From: Clusia tigrina
Lineage: Eukaryota > Arthropoda > Insecta > Diptera > Clusiidae
DNA length: 64,000 bases
NCBI GenBank assembly: GCA_920105625.2
Contig: OV050033.1
Coordinates: forward strand, 109,639,700-109,703,699
Direction of reading: 5' to 3'
Shown here: piece after piece, positions 1 through 11,375 of the stretch
Position numbering within the stretch: position 1 is the first letter of the stretch
How the letters are laid out: every line of letters starts with the position of its first letter
Translations under genes and position numbers: made by a program
Notes under the pieces: model-generated
The model's database searches: none
Told to the model about the DNA's origin: nothing
Seen by the model: the letters and a program-made list of their open reading frames with translations, nothing else

Positions 1-1957
1 TGGAGCGTCATAAAACCTTGAAATTTTGTAACAATAAAGTACTCGAGCCTCTTGTCAATTTAAGCTATCGCTCAAAGCTATGCTAACCTTGGGTCCCAAA
101 TCAAACACTGATAAAACTTCAAATGGCCCTAACTTCTATACGGTACGTCCTTCACCTATCAATGTTTGCAACATACAATTGCTTGAAACTTTTTACTGGA
201 GCTTCATAAAACCTTGAAATTTTGTAACAATAAAGTACTCGAGACTCTTGTCAATTTAAGCTATCGCTCAAAGCTATGCTACCCTTGAATCCCAAATCAA
301 ACACTGATAAATCTTCAAATGGCCCTAGTTTCTATACGGTACGTCCTACACCTATCAAACTTAGCAACATACAAATGCTTGTAGCTTTTTACTGGAGCGT
401 CATAAATCCTTGAAATTTTGTAACAATAAAGTACTCGAGCCTCTTGTCAATTTAAGCTATCGCTCAAAGCTATGCTAACCTTGGGTCCCAAATCAAACAC
501 TGATAAAACTTCAAATGGCCCTGACTTCTATACGGTACGTCCTACACCTATCAAAGTTTGCAACATACAAGTGCTTGTAACTTTTTACTGGAGCGTCAAA
601 AAACCTTGAAATTTTTTAACAATAAAGTACTCGAGCCTCTTGACAATTTAAGCTATCGCTCAAAGCTATGCTACCCTTGAGTCCCAAATCAAACACTGAT
701 AAAACTTCAATTGGCCCTAATTTCTATACCGTGCATCCTATACCTATCAAAGTTTGCAACATACAAATGCTTGTAACATTTTACTGGACTGTCATAAAAC
801 CTTGAAATTTTGTAACAATGAAGTACTCGAGCCACTTGTCAATTTAAGCTATCGCTCAAAGCTATGCTACCCTTGAGTCCCAAATCAAACACTGATAAAT
901 CTTCAAATGGCCCTAGTTTCTATACGGTACGTCCTACACCTATCAAACTTAGCAACATACAAATGCTTGTAGCTTTTTGCTGGAGCGTCATAAAACCTTG
1001 AAATTTTGTAACAATAAAGTACTCGAGCCTCTTGTCAATTTAAGCTATCGCTCAAAGCTATGCTACCCTTGAGTCCCAAATCAAACACTGATAAACCTTC
1101 AAATGGCCCTAACTTCTATACGGTACGTTCTACACCTATCAAAGTTTGCAACGTACAAATGCTTGTAACTTTTTACTCGAGCGTCATAAAACCTTGAAAT
1201 CTTGTAACAATAAAGTACTAGACCTTCTTGTCAATTTAAGCTATCGCTCAAAGCTATGCTTCCCTTGAGTCCCAAATCAAACAATGATAAAACTTCAAAT
1301 GGCCCTAACTTCTATATGGTACGTCCTACACCTATCAAAGTTTGCAATTACAAAAGCTTGTAACTTTTTACTGGAGCGGTATAAAACCTTGAAATTTTGT
1401 AACAATAAAGTACTCTACCCTCTTGTCAACTTAAGCTATCGCTTAAAGCTATGCTACCCTTGAATCCCAAATCAAACACTGATAAAACTTCAAAAGGCCT
1501 TAACTTCTATACGGTACGTCCTACACCTAACAAAGTTTGCAACCTACTAATGCTTGTAAATTTTACTGTAGCGTCATAAAACCTTGAAATTTTGTAACAA
1601 TAAAGAACTCGAGCCTCTTCTCAATTTAAGCTATCGCTCAAAGCTATGCTACCCTTGAGTCCCAAATCAAACACTGATAAAACTTCAAATGGCCCTAACT
1701 TCTATACGGTACGTCCTACACCTATCAAAGTTTGCAACATACAAGTGCTTGTAACTTTTTACTGGAGCGTCAAAAAACCTTGAAATTTTTTAACAATAAA
1801 GTACTCGAGCCTCTTGACAATTTAAGCTATCGCTCAAAGCTATGCTACCCTTGAGTCCCAAATCAAACACTGATAAAACTTCAATTGGCCCTAATTTCTA
1901 TACGGTGCATCCTATACCTATCAAAGTTTGCAACATACAAATGCTTGTAACTTTTTA
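1..1957 (+). repeat. Left-edge segment, order (b/h)-a-b-c-d-i-j-k-l-c
   Basis: Ten monomers precede the first type-e monomer. The first is a b/h hybrid: its front half has the 'aaccttggg' of type b and its end has the 'ccttcacc' and 'aattgcttgaaac' of type h. The run i-j-k-l (980-1761) joins directly to c without the m monomer found at 11180, 15297 and 20200. From the i start to the next b start (980-2941) the segment is 1,962 bp, which is one monomer plus one base shorter than the 2,159-bp block found elsewhere. The k monomer here is 195 bp, having lost a T in its terminal run. Confidence 0.85.
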
Positions 1958-2153
1958 CTGGAGTGTCATAAAACCTTGAAATTTTGTAACAATAAAGTAC
2001 TCGAGCCTCTTGCCAATTTAAGCTATCGCCCATAGCTATGCTACCCTCGAGTCCGAAATCAAACACTTATAAAACTTCAAATGGCCCTAACTTCTATACG
2101 CTACGTCTTACACCTATCAAAGTTTGCAACATACAAATGCTAGTAACTTTTTA
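1958..2153 (+). repeat. Monomer type e (representative)
   Basis: Diagnostic states are 'ggagtgtc' at the opening (CpG lost), 'cctcttgccaattt', 'gctatcgcccatagc', 'accctcgagtccg' (a second XhoI site), 'cacttataaaac', 'tatacgctacgtc' and 'atgctagtaac'. These leave a 61-codon frame open on the minus strand in most e monomers, which is why near-identical short open frames recur across the window. Full or nearly full copies start at 1958, 3922, 5489, 7057, 8433, 9221, 11572, 12948, 15689, 17457, 18241, 20592, 23332, 42834, 44798, 50888, 52852 and 63206. Confidence 0.9.
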
Positions 2154-2349
2154 CTGGAGCGTCATAAAATCTTGAAATTTTGTAACAATAAAATACTTGA
2201 GCCTCTTGTCAATTTAAGCTATCGCTCAAAGCTATGCTACCCTTGAGTCCCAAATCAAACACTGATAAAACTTCAAATGGCCCTAACTTCTATATGGTAC
2301 GTCCTACACCTATCAAAGTTTGCAACATATAAGTGCTTGTAACTTTTTA
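2154..2349 (+). repeat. Monomer type f (representative)
   Basis: Diagnostic states are 'cataaaatcttg', 'aataaaatacttgagcc' (both ScaI and XhoI sites lost), 'tatatggtacg' (CpG to TpG) and 'acatataagtgc'. It follows e nearly everywhere and leads into g (10-mers, 7-mers) or directly into a (8-mers, 12-mers). The 'ttgagc' created here can pair with 'gctcaa' about 22 bases downstream, a weak inverted repeat absent from the consensus. Confidence 0.88.
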
Positions 2350-2549
2350 CTGGGGCGTCATAAAACCTTGAAATTTTGTAACAAATAAAGTACTCGAGCC
2401 TCTTGTCAATTTAAGCTATCGCTCAAAGCTATGCTACTACCGTTGAGTCCCAAATGAAACACTGAAAAAACTTCAAATGGTCCTAACTTCTATACGGTGC
2501 ATCCTATACCTATCAAAGTTGGCAACATACGAATGCTTGTAACTTTTTA
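2350..2549 (+). repeat. Monomer type g, 200 bp (representative)
   Basis: Opens 'ctggggcg'. It carries a one-base insertion ('caaataaag') and a three-base insertion ('gctactaccgttgag' for gctacccttgag), giving 200 bp. It then has 'acggtgcatcc', 'aaagttggcaac' and 'catacgaatgc'. Every HOR that includes g is therefore 4 bp longer than a multiple of 196. Other copies start at 7449, 8825, 11964, 13340, 16081, 20984, 23724, 43226, 45190, 47940, 49512, 51280, 53244, 61634 and 63598. The copies at 45190 and 53244 have 'gctattaccg'. Confidence 0.9.
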
Positions 2550-2745
2550 CTGGAGCGTCATAAAACCTTGAAATTTTGTAACAATAAAGTACTCAAGCCT
2601 CTTGTCAATTTAAGCCATCGCTCAAAGCTATGCTACCCTTGAGTCCCAAATCACACACTGATAAAACTTCAAATGGCCCTAACTTCTATACGGTACGTCC
2701 TTCACCTATCAATGTTTGCAACATACAATTGCTTGAAACTTTTTA
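2550..2745 (+). repeat. Monomer type h (representative)
   Basis: Diagnostic states are 'tactcaagcc' (XhoI CpG to CpA), 'taagccatcg', 'gtccttcacctatcaatg' and 'aattgcttgaaac'. It always follows g or a g hybrid and precedes a, except at 9025, where its right half switches to type o. From 39.9 kb on, many copies also have 'cgtcttaaaacc' in place of 'cgtcataaaacc', a marker of the 8 kb HOR and its third partial copy. Confidence 0.88.
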
Positions 2746-2941
2746 CTGGAGCGTCATAAAACCTTGAAATTTTGTAACAATAAAGTACTGGAGACTCTTG
2801 TCAATTTAAGCTATCGCTCAAAGCTATGCTACCCTTAAGTCCCAAATCAAACACTGATAAATCTTCAAATGGCCCTAGTTTCTATACGGTACGTCCTACA
2901 CCTATCAAACTTAGCAACATACAAATGCTAGTAGCTTTTTA
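2746..2941 (+). repeat. Monomer type a (representative)
   Basis: Diagnostic states are 'ctcgagactcttg', 'cccttaagtccc' or 'cccttgaatccc', 'gataaatcttc', 'ccctagtttc', 'caaacttagc' and 'gcttgtagc'. It precedes b in nearly all units. Its right half is shared with d and n, so these three types probably have a common ancestor. The copy at 40098-40285 is 188 bp through loss of 8 bp in 'cttagcaac'. Confidence 0.87.
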
Positions 2942-3137
2942 CTGGAGCGTCATAAAACCTTGAAATTTTGTAACAATAAAGTACTCGAGCCTCTTGTCAA
3001 TTTAAGCTATCGCTCAAAGCTATGCTAACCTTGGGTCCCAAATCAAACACTGATAAAACTTCAAATGGCCCTGACTTCTATACGGTACGTCCTACACCTA
3101 TCAAAGTTTGCAACATACAAGTGCTTGTAACTTTTTA
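2942..3137 (+). repeat. Monomer type b (representative)
   Basis: Diagnostic states are 'gctaaccttgggtccc', 'ccctgacttc' in some copies (ctaac in others) and 'acatacaagtgc'. It links a to c in most A units. Some copies (12556, 22352, 45782, 53836) have reverted to 'acccttgag' while keeping the right half, which suggests conversion by a consensus-like monomer. Confidence 0.85.
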
Positions 3138-3333
3138 CTGGAGCGTCAAAAAACCTTGAAATTTTTTAACAATAAAGTACTCGAGCCTCTTGACAATTTA
3201 AGCTATCGCTCAAAGCTATGCTACCCTTGAGTCCCAAATCAAACACTGATAAAACTTCAATTGGCCCTAATTTCTATACGGTGCATCCTATACCTATCAA
3301 AGTTTGCAACATACAAATGCTTGTAAAATTTTA
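3138..3333 (+). repeat. Monomer type c (representative)
   Basis: Diagnostic states are 'gcgtcaaaaaacc', 'gaaattttttaac', 'cctcttgacaattt', 'cttcaattgg', 'ccctaatttc' and 'acggtgcatcctatacc'. It is the common docking point where the i-j-k-l-m block rejoins the main order. It is followed by d (10-mers, 8-mers) or directly by e (7-mers, 12-mers). Confidence 0.87.
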
Positions 3334-3529
3334 CTGGACTGTCATAAAACCTTGAAATTTTGTAACAATGAAGTACTCGAGCCACTTGTCAATTTAAGCT
3401 TACGCTCAAAGCTATGCTACCCTTGAGTCCCAAATCAAACACTGATAAATCTTCAAATGGCCCTAGTTTCTATACGGTACGTCCTACACCTATCAAACTT
3501 AGCAACATACAAATGCTTGTAGCTTTTTG
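3334..3529 (+). repeat. Monomer type d (representative)
   Basis: Diagnostic states are 'ctggactgtc', 'aacaatgaagtactcg' and 'gagccacttgt', with the right half of type a and a unit end of 'tttttgctgg'. A derived form d' (for example 17065, 42246, 44210, 50496, 52264, 62618) adds 'cttgtgaattt' and 'gctatgcttccc'; most d' copies also have 'gataaagcttc' and 'cttgtatacgg'. The d' form is typical of the 8 kb HOR. Confidence 0.85.
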
Positions 3530-3725
3530 CTGGAGCGTCATAAAAGCTTCAAATTTTGTAACAATAAAGTAGTCGAGACTCTTGTCAATTTAAGATATCG
3601 CTCAAAGCTATGCTACCCTTGAGTCCCAAATCAAACACTGATAAATCTTCAAATGGCCCTAGTTTCTATACGGTACGTCCTACACCTATCAAACTTAGCA
3701 ACATACAAATGCTTGTAGCTTTTTG
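3530..3725 (+). repeat. Monomer type n (representative)
   Basis: Diagnostic states are 'ataaaagcttcaaatt' (HindIII site), 'agtagtcgagactc' and 'taagatatcgc', with the right half of type a and a unit end of 'tttttgctgg'. In the 8 kb HOR it opens 'gcgtcctaaaagc'. Copies start at 3530, 5098, 22940, 42442, 44406, 46370, 46958, 50692, 52460, 54424, 55012 and 62814. Confidence 0.86.
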
Positions 3726-3921
3726 CTGGAGCGTCATAAAACCTTTAAATTTTGTAACAATAAAGTACTCGAGCCTCTTGTCAATTTAAGCTATCGCTCA
3801 AAGCTATGCTACCCTTGAGTCCCAAATCAAACACTGATAAAATTTCAATTGGCCCTAATTTCTATACGGTGCATCCTATACCTATCAAAGATTGCAACAT
3901 ACAAATGCTTGTAACTTTTTA
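3726..3921 (+). repeat. Monomer type o (representative)
   Basis: The left half is consensus-like. The right half has 'gataaaatttcaattgg', 'acggtgcatcc' and 'caaagattgc'. It ends the 10-mer and always runs into e. It is missing from the second copy of the 8 kb HOR at 50.89 kb but present in the corresponding places at 42638 and 63010. Confidence 0.85.
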
Positions 3922-5488
3922 CTGGAGTGTCATAAAACCTTGAAATTGTGTAACAATAAAGTACTCGAGCCTCTTGCCAATTTAAGCTATCGCCCATAGC
4001 TATGCTACCCTCGAGTCCGAAATCAAACACTTATAAAACTTCAAATGGCCCTAACTTCTATACGCTTCGTCTTACACCTATCAAAGTTTGCAACATACAA
4101 ATGCTAGCAACTTTTTACTGGAGCGTCATAAAATCTTGAAATTTTGTAACAATAAAATACTTGAGCCTCTTGTCAATTTAAGCTATCGCTCAAAGCTATG
4201 CTACCCTTGAGTCCCAAATCAAACACTGATAAAACTTCAAATGGCCCTAACTTCTATATGGTACGTCCTACACCTATCAAAGTTTGCAACATATAAGTGC
4301 TTGTAACTTTTTACTGGAGCGTCATAAAACCTTGAAATTTTGTAACAATAAAGTACTCGAGACTCTTGTCAATTTAAGCTATCGCTCAAAGCTATGCTAC
4401 CCTTGAATCCCAAATCAAACACTGATAAATCTTCAAATGGCCCTAGTTTCTATACGGTACGTCCTACACCTATCAAACTTAGCAACACACAAATGCTTGT
4501 AGCTTTTTACTGGAGCGTCATAAAACCTTGAAATTTTGTAACAATAAAGTACTCGAGCCTCTTGTCAATTTAAGCTATCGCTCAAAGCTATGCTAACCTT
4601 GGGTCCCAAATCAAACACTGATAAAACTTCAAATGGCCCTGACTTCTATACGGTACGTCCTACACCTATCAAAGTTTGCAACATACAAGTGCTTGTAACT
4701 TTTTACTGGACCGTCAAAAAACCTGGAAATTTTTTAACAATAAAGTACTCGAGCCTCTTGACAATTTAAGCTATCGCTCAAAGCTATGCTACCCTTGAGT
4801 CCCAAATCAAACACTGATAAAACTTCAATTGGCCCTAATTTCTATACGGTGCATCTTATACCTATCAAAGTTTGCAACATACAAATGCTTGTAACATCTT
4901 ACTGGACTGTCATAAAACCTTGAAATTTTGTAACAATGAAGTACTCGAGCCACTTGTCAATTTAAGCTATCGCTCAAAGCTATGCTACCCTTGAGTACCA
5001 AATCAAATACTGATAAATCTTCAAATGGCCCTAGTTTCTATACGGTACGTCCTACACCTATCAAACTTAGCAACATACAAATGCTTGTAGCTTTTTGCTG
5101 GAGCGTCATAAAAGCTTCAAATTTTGTAACAATAAAGTAGTCGAGACTCTTGTCAATTAAGATATCGCTCAAAGCTATGCTACCCTTGAGTCCCAAATCA
5201 AACACTGATAAATCTTCAAATGGCCCTAGTTTCTATACGGTACGTCCTACACCTATCAAACTTAGCAACATACAAATGCTTGTAGCTTTTTGCTGGAGCG
5301 TCATAAAACCTTGAAATTTTGTAACAATAAAGTACTCGAGCCTCTTGTCAATTTAAGCTATCGCTCAAAGCTATGCTACCCTTGAGTCCCAAATCAAACA
5401 CTGATAAAATTTCAATTGGCCCTAATTTCTATACGGTGCATCCTATACCTATCAAAGATTGCAACATACAAATGCTTGTAACTTTTTA
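3922..5488 (+). repeat. 8-mer HOR e-f-a-b-c-d-n-o (1,567 bp)
   Basis: The same order as the 10-mer with g and h absent: e 3922, f 4118, a 4314, b 4510, c 4706, d 4902, n 5098, o 5293. The n copy is 195 bp (one T lost in 'caattaagatatcg'), explaining 1,567 rather than 1,568. The e monomer here has 'gaaattgtgtaac', shared with the next e at 5489 and the e at 9221, so these three are close relatives. Confidence 0.88.
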
Positions 5489-7056
5489 CTGGAGTGTCAT
5501 AAAACCTTGAAATTGTGTAACAATAAAGTACTCGAGCCTCTTGCCAATTTAAGCTATCGCCCATAGCTATGCTACCCTCGAGTCCGAAATCAAACACTTA
5601 TAAAACTTCAAATGGCCCTAACTTCTATACGCTTCGTCTTACACCTATCAAAGTTTGCAACATACAAATGCTAGCAACTTTTTACTGGAGCGTCATAAAA
5701 TCTTGAAATTTTGTAACAATAAAATACTTGAGCCTCTTGTCAATTTAAGCTATCGCTCAAAGCTATGCTACCCTTGAGTCCCAAATCAAACACTGATAAA
5801 ACTTCAAATGGCCCTAACTTCTATATGGTACGTCCTACACCTATCAAAGTTTGCAACATATAAGTGCTTGTAACTTTTTACTGGAACGTCATAAAACCTT
5901 GAAATTTTGTAACAATAAAGTACTCGAGACTCTTGTCAATTTAAGCTATCGCTCAAAGCTATGCTACCCTTGAATCCCAAATCAAACACTGATAAATCTT
6001 CAAATGGCCCTAGTTTCTATACGGTACGTCCTACACCTATCAAACTTAGCAACACACAAATGCTTGTAGCTTTTTACTGGAGCGTCATAAAACCTTGAAA
6101 TTTTGTAACAATAAAGTACTCGAGCCTCTTGTCAATTTAAGCTATCGCTCAAAGCTATGCTAACCTTGGGTCCCAAATCAAACACTGATAAAACTTCAAA
6201 TGGCCCTGACTTCTATACGGTACGTCCTACACCTATCAAAGTTTGCAACATACAAGTGCTTGTAACTTTTTACTGGAGCGTCAAAAAACCTGGAAATTTT
6301 TTAACAATAAAGTACTCGAGCCTCTTGACAATTTAAGCTATCGCTCAAAGCTATGCTACCCTTGAGTCCCAAATCAAACACTGATAAAACTTCAATTGGC
6401 CCTAATTTCTATACGGTGCATCTTATACCTATCAAAGTTTGCAACATACAAATGCTTGTAACATCTTACTGGACTGTCATAAAACCTTGAAATTTTGTAA
6501 CAATGAAGTACTCGAGCCACTTGTCAATTTAAGCTATCGCTCAAAGCTATGCTACCCTTGAGTACCAAATCAAACACTGATAAATCTTCAAATGGCCCTA
6601 GTTTCTATACGGTACGTCCTACACCTATCAAACTTAGCAACATACAAATGCTTGTAGCTTTTTGCTGGAGCGTCATAAAACCTTGAAATTTTGTAACAAT
6701 AAAATACTTGAGCCTCTTGTCAATTTAAGCTATCGCTCAAAGCTATGCTACCCTTGAGTCCCAAATCAAACACTGATAAAACTTCAAATGGCCCTAACTT
6801 CTATACGGTACGTCCTACACCTATCAAAGTTTGCAACATACAAGTGCTTGTAAATTTTTACTGGATCGTCAAAAAACCTTGAAATTTTTTAACAATAAAG
6901 TACTCGAGCCTCTTGACAATTTAAGCTATCGCTCAAAGCTATGCTACCCTTGAGTCCCAAATCAAACACTGATAAAACTTCAATTGGCCCTAATTTCTAT
7001 ACGGTGCATCCTATACCTATCAAAGTTTGCAACATACAAATGGTTGTAACTTTTTA
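5489..7056 (+). repeat. 8-mer HOR e-f-a-b-c-d-(f/m)-c (1,568 bp)
   Basis: The first six monomers (5489-6664) are near-identical by eye to 3922-5097. The seventh (6665-6860) has the 'aataaaatacttgag' of f on the left and an m-like right half. The eighth is a c with 'ctggatcgtc', followed by the e at 7057. The switch after d marks a recombination point between the 8-mer and the unit ending m-c-e. Confidence 0.83.
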
Positions 7057-8432
7057 CTGGAGTGTCATAAAACCTTGAAATTTTGTAACAATAAAGTACT
7101 CGAGCCTCTTGCCAATTTAAGCTATCGCCCATAGCTATGCTACCCTCGAGTCCGAAATCAAACACTTATAAAACTTCAAATGGCCCTAACTTCTATACGC
7201 TACGTCTTACACCTATCAAAGTTTGCAACATACAAATGCTAGTAGCTTTTTACTGGAGCGTCATAAAATCTTGAAATTTTGTAACAATAAAATACTTGAG
7301 CCTCTTGTCAATTTAAGCTATCGCTCAAAGCTATGCTACCCTTGAGTCCCAAATCAAACACTGATAAAACTTCAAATGGCCCTAACTTCTATATGGTACG
7401 TCCTACACCTATCAAAGTTTGCAACATATAAGTGCTTGTAACTTTTTACTGGGGCGTCATAAAACCTTGAAATTTTGTAACAAATAAAGTACTCGAGCCT
7501 CTTGTCAATTTAAGCTATCGCTCAAAGCTATGCTACTACCGTTGAGTCCCAAATCAAACACTGATAAAACTTCAAATGGCCCTAACTTCTATACGGTGCA
7601 TCCTATACCTATCAAAGTTGGCAACATACGAATGCTTGTAACTTTTTACTGGAGCGTCATAAAACCTTGAAATTTTGTAACAATAAAGTACTCAAGCCTC
7701 TTGTCAATTTAAGCCATCGCTCAAAGCTATGCTACCCTTGAGTCCCAAATCAAACTCTGATAAAACTTCAAATGGCCCTAACTTCTATACGGTACGTCCT
7801 TCACCTATCAATGTTTGCAACATACAATTGCTTGAAACTTTTTACTGGAGCGTCATAAAACCTTGAAATTTTGTAACAATAAAGTACTCGAGACTCTTGT
7901 CAATTTAAGCTATCGCTCAAAGCTATGCTACCCTTAAGTCCCAAATCAAACACTGATAAATCTTCAAATGGCCCTAATTTCTATACGGTACGTCCTACAC
8001 CTATCAAACTTAGCAACATACAAATGCTTGTAGCTTTTTACTGGAGCGTCATAAAACCTTGAAATTTTGTAACAATAAAGTACTCGAGCCTCTTGTCAAT
8101 TTAAGCTATCGCTCAAAGCTATGCTAACCTTGGGTCCCAAATCAAACACTGATAAAACTTCAAATGGCCCTAACTTCTATACGGTACGTCCTACACCTAT
8201 CAAAGTTTGCAACATACAAGTGCTTGTAACTTTTTACTGGAGCGTCAAAAAACCTTGAAATTTTTTAACAATAAAGTACTCGAGCCTCTTGACAATTTAA
8301 GCTATCGCTCAAAGCTATGCTACCCTTGAGTCCCAAATCAAACACTGATAAAACTACAATTGGCCCTAATTTCTATACGGTGCATCCTATACCTATCAAA
8401 GTTTGCAACATACAAATGCTTGTAACTTTTTA
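7057..8432 (+). repeat. 7-mer HOR e-f-g-h-a-b-c (1,376 bp)
   Basis: The 10-mer order with d, n and o missing, so that c runs straight into the next e. Length is 7 x 196 plus the four extra bases of g. The same 7-mer is present at 11572-12947. The e copies at 7057 and 11572 share unusual context: the preceding c has 'ctggatcgtc' and ends 'aaatggttgtaac'. This links these two places by a longer exchange. Confidence 0.88.
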
Positions 8433-9220
8433 CTGGAGTGTCATAAAACCTTGAAATTTTGTAACAATAAAGTACTCGAGCCTCTTGCCAATTTAAGCTA
8501 TCGCCCATAGCTATGCTACCCTCGAGTCCGAAATCAAACACTTATAAAACTTCAAATGGCCCTAACTTCTATACGCTACGTCTTACACCTATCAAAGTTT
8601 GCAACATACAAATGCTAGTAGCTTTTTACTGGAGCGTCATAAAATCTTGAAATTTTGTAACAATAAAATACTTGAGCCTCTTGTCAATTTCAGCTATCGC
8701 TCAAAGCTATGCTACCCTTGAGTCCCAAATCAAACACTGATAAAACTTCAAATGGCCCTAACTTCTATATGGTACGTCCTATACCTATCAAAGTTTGCAA
8801 CATATAAGTGCTTGTAACTTTTTACTGGGGCGTCATAAAACCTTGAAATTTTGTAACAAATAAAGTACTCGAGCCTCTTGTCAATTTAAGCTATCGCTCA
8901 AAGCTATGCTACTACCGTTGAGTCCCAAATCAAACACTGATAAAACTTCAAATGGCCCTAACTTCTATACGGTGCATCCTATACCTATCAAAGTTGGCAA
9001 CATACGAATGCTTGTAACTTTTTACTGGAGCGTCATAAAATCTTGAAATTTTGTAACAATAAAGTACTCAAGCCTCTTGTCAATTTAAGCCATCGCTCAA
9101 AGCTATGCTACCCTTGAGTCCCAAATCAAACACTGATAAAATTTCAATTGGCCCTAATTTCTATACGGTGCATCCTATACCTATCAAAGATTGCAACATA
9201 CAAATGCTTGTAACTTTTTA
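8433..9220 (+). repeat. 4-mer HOR e-f-g-(h/o), 788 bp
   Basis: e 8433, f 8629, g 8825, then a hybrid at 9025-9220. Its left half is h ('tactcaagcc', 'taagccatcg') and its right half is o ('gataaaatttcaattgg', 'caaagattgc'). The hybrid is a full 196 bp, so six monomers (a, b, c, d, n and part of h/o) were lost by an in-register exchange. Confidence 0.85.
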
Positions 9221-10396
9221 CTGGAGTGTCATAAAACCTTGAAATTGTGTAACAATAAAGTACTCGAGCCTCTTGCCAATTTAAGCTATCGCCCATAGCT
9301 ATGCTACCCTCGAGTCCGAAATCAAACACTTATAAAACTTCAAATGGCCCTAACTTCTATACGCTTCGTCTTACACCTATCAAAGTTTGCAACATACAAA
9401 TGCTAGCAACTTTTTACTGGAGCGTCATAAAATCTTGAAATTTTGTAACAATAAAATACTTGAGCCTCTTGTCAATTTAAGCTATCGCTCAAAGCTATGC
9501 TACCCTTGAGTCCCAAATCAAACACTGATAAAACTTCAAATGGCCCTAACTTCTATATGGTACGTCCTACACCTATCAAAGTTTGCAACATATAAGTGCT
9601 TGTAACTTTTTACTGGAGCGTCATAAAACCTTGAAATTTTGTAACAATAAAGTACTCGAGACTCTTGTCAATTTAAGCTATCGCTCAAAGCTATGCTACC
9701 CTTGAATCCCAAATCAAACACTGATAAATCTTCAAATGGCCCTAGTTTCTATACGGTACGTCCTACACCTATCAAACTTAGCAACATACATATGCTTGTA
9801 GCTTTTTACTGGAGCGTCATAAAACCTTGAAATTTTGTAACAATAAAGTACTCGAGCCTCTTGTCAATTTAAGCTATCGCTCAAAGCTATGCTAACCTTG
9901 GGTCCCAAATCAAACACTGATAAAACTTCAAATGGCCCTGACTTCTATACGGTACGTCCTACACCTATCAAAGTTTGCAACATACAAGTGCTTGTAACTT
10001 TTTACTGGAGCGTCAAAAAACCTGGAAATTTTTTAACAATAAAGTACTCGAGCCTCTTGACAATTTAAGCTATCGCTCAAAGCTATGCTACCCTTGAGTC
10101 CCAAATCAAACACTGATAAAACTTCAATTGGCCCTAATTTCTATACGGTGCATCCTATACCTATCAAAGTTTGCAACATACAAATGCTTGTAACATCTTA
10201 CTGGACTGTCATAAAACCTTGAAATTTTGTAACAATGAAGTACTCGAGCCACTTGTCAATTTAAGCTATCGCTCAAAGCTATGCTACCCTTGAGTACCAA
10301 ATCAAACACTGATAAATCTTCAAATGGCCCTAGTTTCTATACGGTACGTCCTACACCTATCAAACTTAGCAACATACAAATGCTTGTAGCTTTTTG

Positions 10397-10592
10397 CTGG
10401 AGCGTCATAAAACCTTGAAATTTTGTAACAATAAAGTACTCGAGCCTCTTGTCAATTTAAGCTATCGCTCAAAGCTATGCTACCCTTGAGTCCCAAATCA
10501 AACACTGATAAACCTTCAAATGGCCCTAACTTCTATACGGTACGTTCTACACCTATCAAAGTTTGCAACGTACAAATGCTTGTAACTTTTTA
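10397..10592 (+). repeat. Monomer type i (representative)
   Basis: Consensus-like left half, then 'gataaaccttc' (or 'gatacaacttc' in the B domain and at 14514), 'acggtacgttctacacc', 'gcaacgtacaaatgc' and an end of 'tttttactcgag', which creates a third XhoI site at the monomer boundary. It always leads into j. Confidence 0.85.
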
Positions 10593-10787
10593 CTCGAGCG
10601 TCATAAAACCTTGAAATCTTGTAACAATAAAGTACTAGACCTTCTGGTCAATTTAAGCTATCGCTCAAAGCTATGCTTCCCTTGAGTCCCAAATCAAACA
10701 ATGATAAAACTTCAAATGGCCCTAACTTCTATATGGTACGTCCTACACCTATCAAAGTTTGCAATTACAAAAGCTTGTAACTTTTTA
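10593..10787 (+). repeat. Monomer type j, 195 bp (representative)
   Basis: Diagnostic states are 'gaaatcttgtaac', 'agtactagaccttc' (XhoI lost), 'gctatgcttccc', 'aacaatgataaaac', 'tatatggtacg' and 'gcaattacaaaagc' (one base short). B-domain copies at 29751, 30534 and 31317 have 'aaaagctactaac' and 'tatatggtccg' instead. Confidence 0.86.
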
Positions 10788-10983
10788 CTGGAGCGGTATA
10801 AAACCTTGAAATTTTGTAACAATAAAGTACTCTACCCTCTTGTCAACTTAAGCTATCGCTTAAAGCTATGCTACCCTTGAATCCCAAATCAAACACTGAT
10901 AAAACTTCAAAAGGCCTTAACTTCTATACGGTACGTCCTACACCTAACAAAGTTTGCAACCTACTAATGCTTGTAACTTTTTA
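10788..10983 (+). repeat. Monomer type k (representative)
   Basis: Diagnostic states are 'ggagcggtataaaacc', 'agtactctaccctc', 'gtcaacttaagc', 'tcgcttaaagc', 'cttgaatccc', 'caaaaggccttaac', 'cacctaacaaag' and 'caacctactaatgc'. A derived k' in the B domain has 'actcgaccctc' and 'caaaagaccttaac'. At 39115 and 40482 the opening is replaced by the 'ggagtgtc' of e. Confidence 0.87.
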
Positions 10984-11179
10984 CTGTAGCGTCATAAAAC
11001 CTTGAAATTTTGTAACAATAAAGAACTCGAGCCTCTTCTCAATTTAAGCTATCGCTCAAAGCTATGCTACCCTTGACTCCCAAATCAAACACTGATAAAA
11101 CTTCAAATGGCCCTAACTTATATACGGTACGTCCTACACCTATCAAAGTTTGCAACATACAAATGCTTGTAACTTTTGA
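10984..11179 (+). repeat. Monomer type l (representative)
   Basis: Opens 'ctgtagcg', then 'aataaagaactcgagcc', 'cctcttctcaattt', 'cccttgactccc', 'taacttatatacgg' and an end of 'cttttgactgg'. Derived forms are l' ('gagcgtcttctc', for example 24707, 25098, 30142) and l'' ('gagcctctggtc', at 28185, 32872, 36960, 59294 and 60655). Confidence 0.86.
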
Positions 11180-11375
11180 CTGGAGCGTCATAAAACCTTG
11201 AAATTTTGTAACAATAAAGTACTCGAGCCTCTTGTCAATTTAAGCTATCGCTCAAAGCTATGCTACCCTTGAGTCCCAAATCAAACACTGATAAAACTTC
11301 AAATGGCCCTAACTTCTATACGGTACGTCCTACACCTATCAAAGTTTGCAACATACAAGTGCTTGTAAATTTTTA
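11180..11375 (+). repeat. Monomer type m, closest to consensus
   Basis: Carries almost no private substitution, except that most copies follow 'cttttgactgg' and end with 'acatacaagtgc'. It sits between l and c. Being nearly consensus, its assignment rests partly on position, so this type is less firm than the others. Confidence 0.7.

Larger units (their letters stand above)
1958..3921 (+). repeat. Canonical 10-mer HOR e-f-g-h-a-b-c-d-n-o (1,964 bp)
   Basis: This is the first complete 10-monomer unit: e 1958, f 2154, g 2350, h 2550, a 2746, b 2942, c 3138, d 3334, n 3530, o 3726. The length is 10 x 196 plus 4 bases, the extra four coming from the 200-bp g monomer. The same order and length recur at 42834-44797 and, with one hybrid first monomer, at 50888-52851. 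Because the same ten-step order is found 40 kb apart, I take it as the ancestral A unit from which shorter units arose by monomer deletion; that polarity is inference. Confidence 0.9.

Noticed and set aside
2154..2349. Functional hairpin in type f (ttgagc and gctcaa about 22 bases apart)
   Set aside because: Only six base pairs, created by two CpG-type changes in one monomer type, with no second conserved arm. Probably chance.
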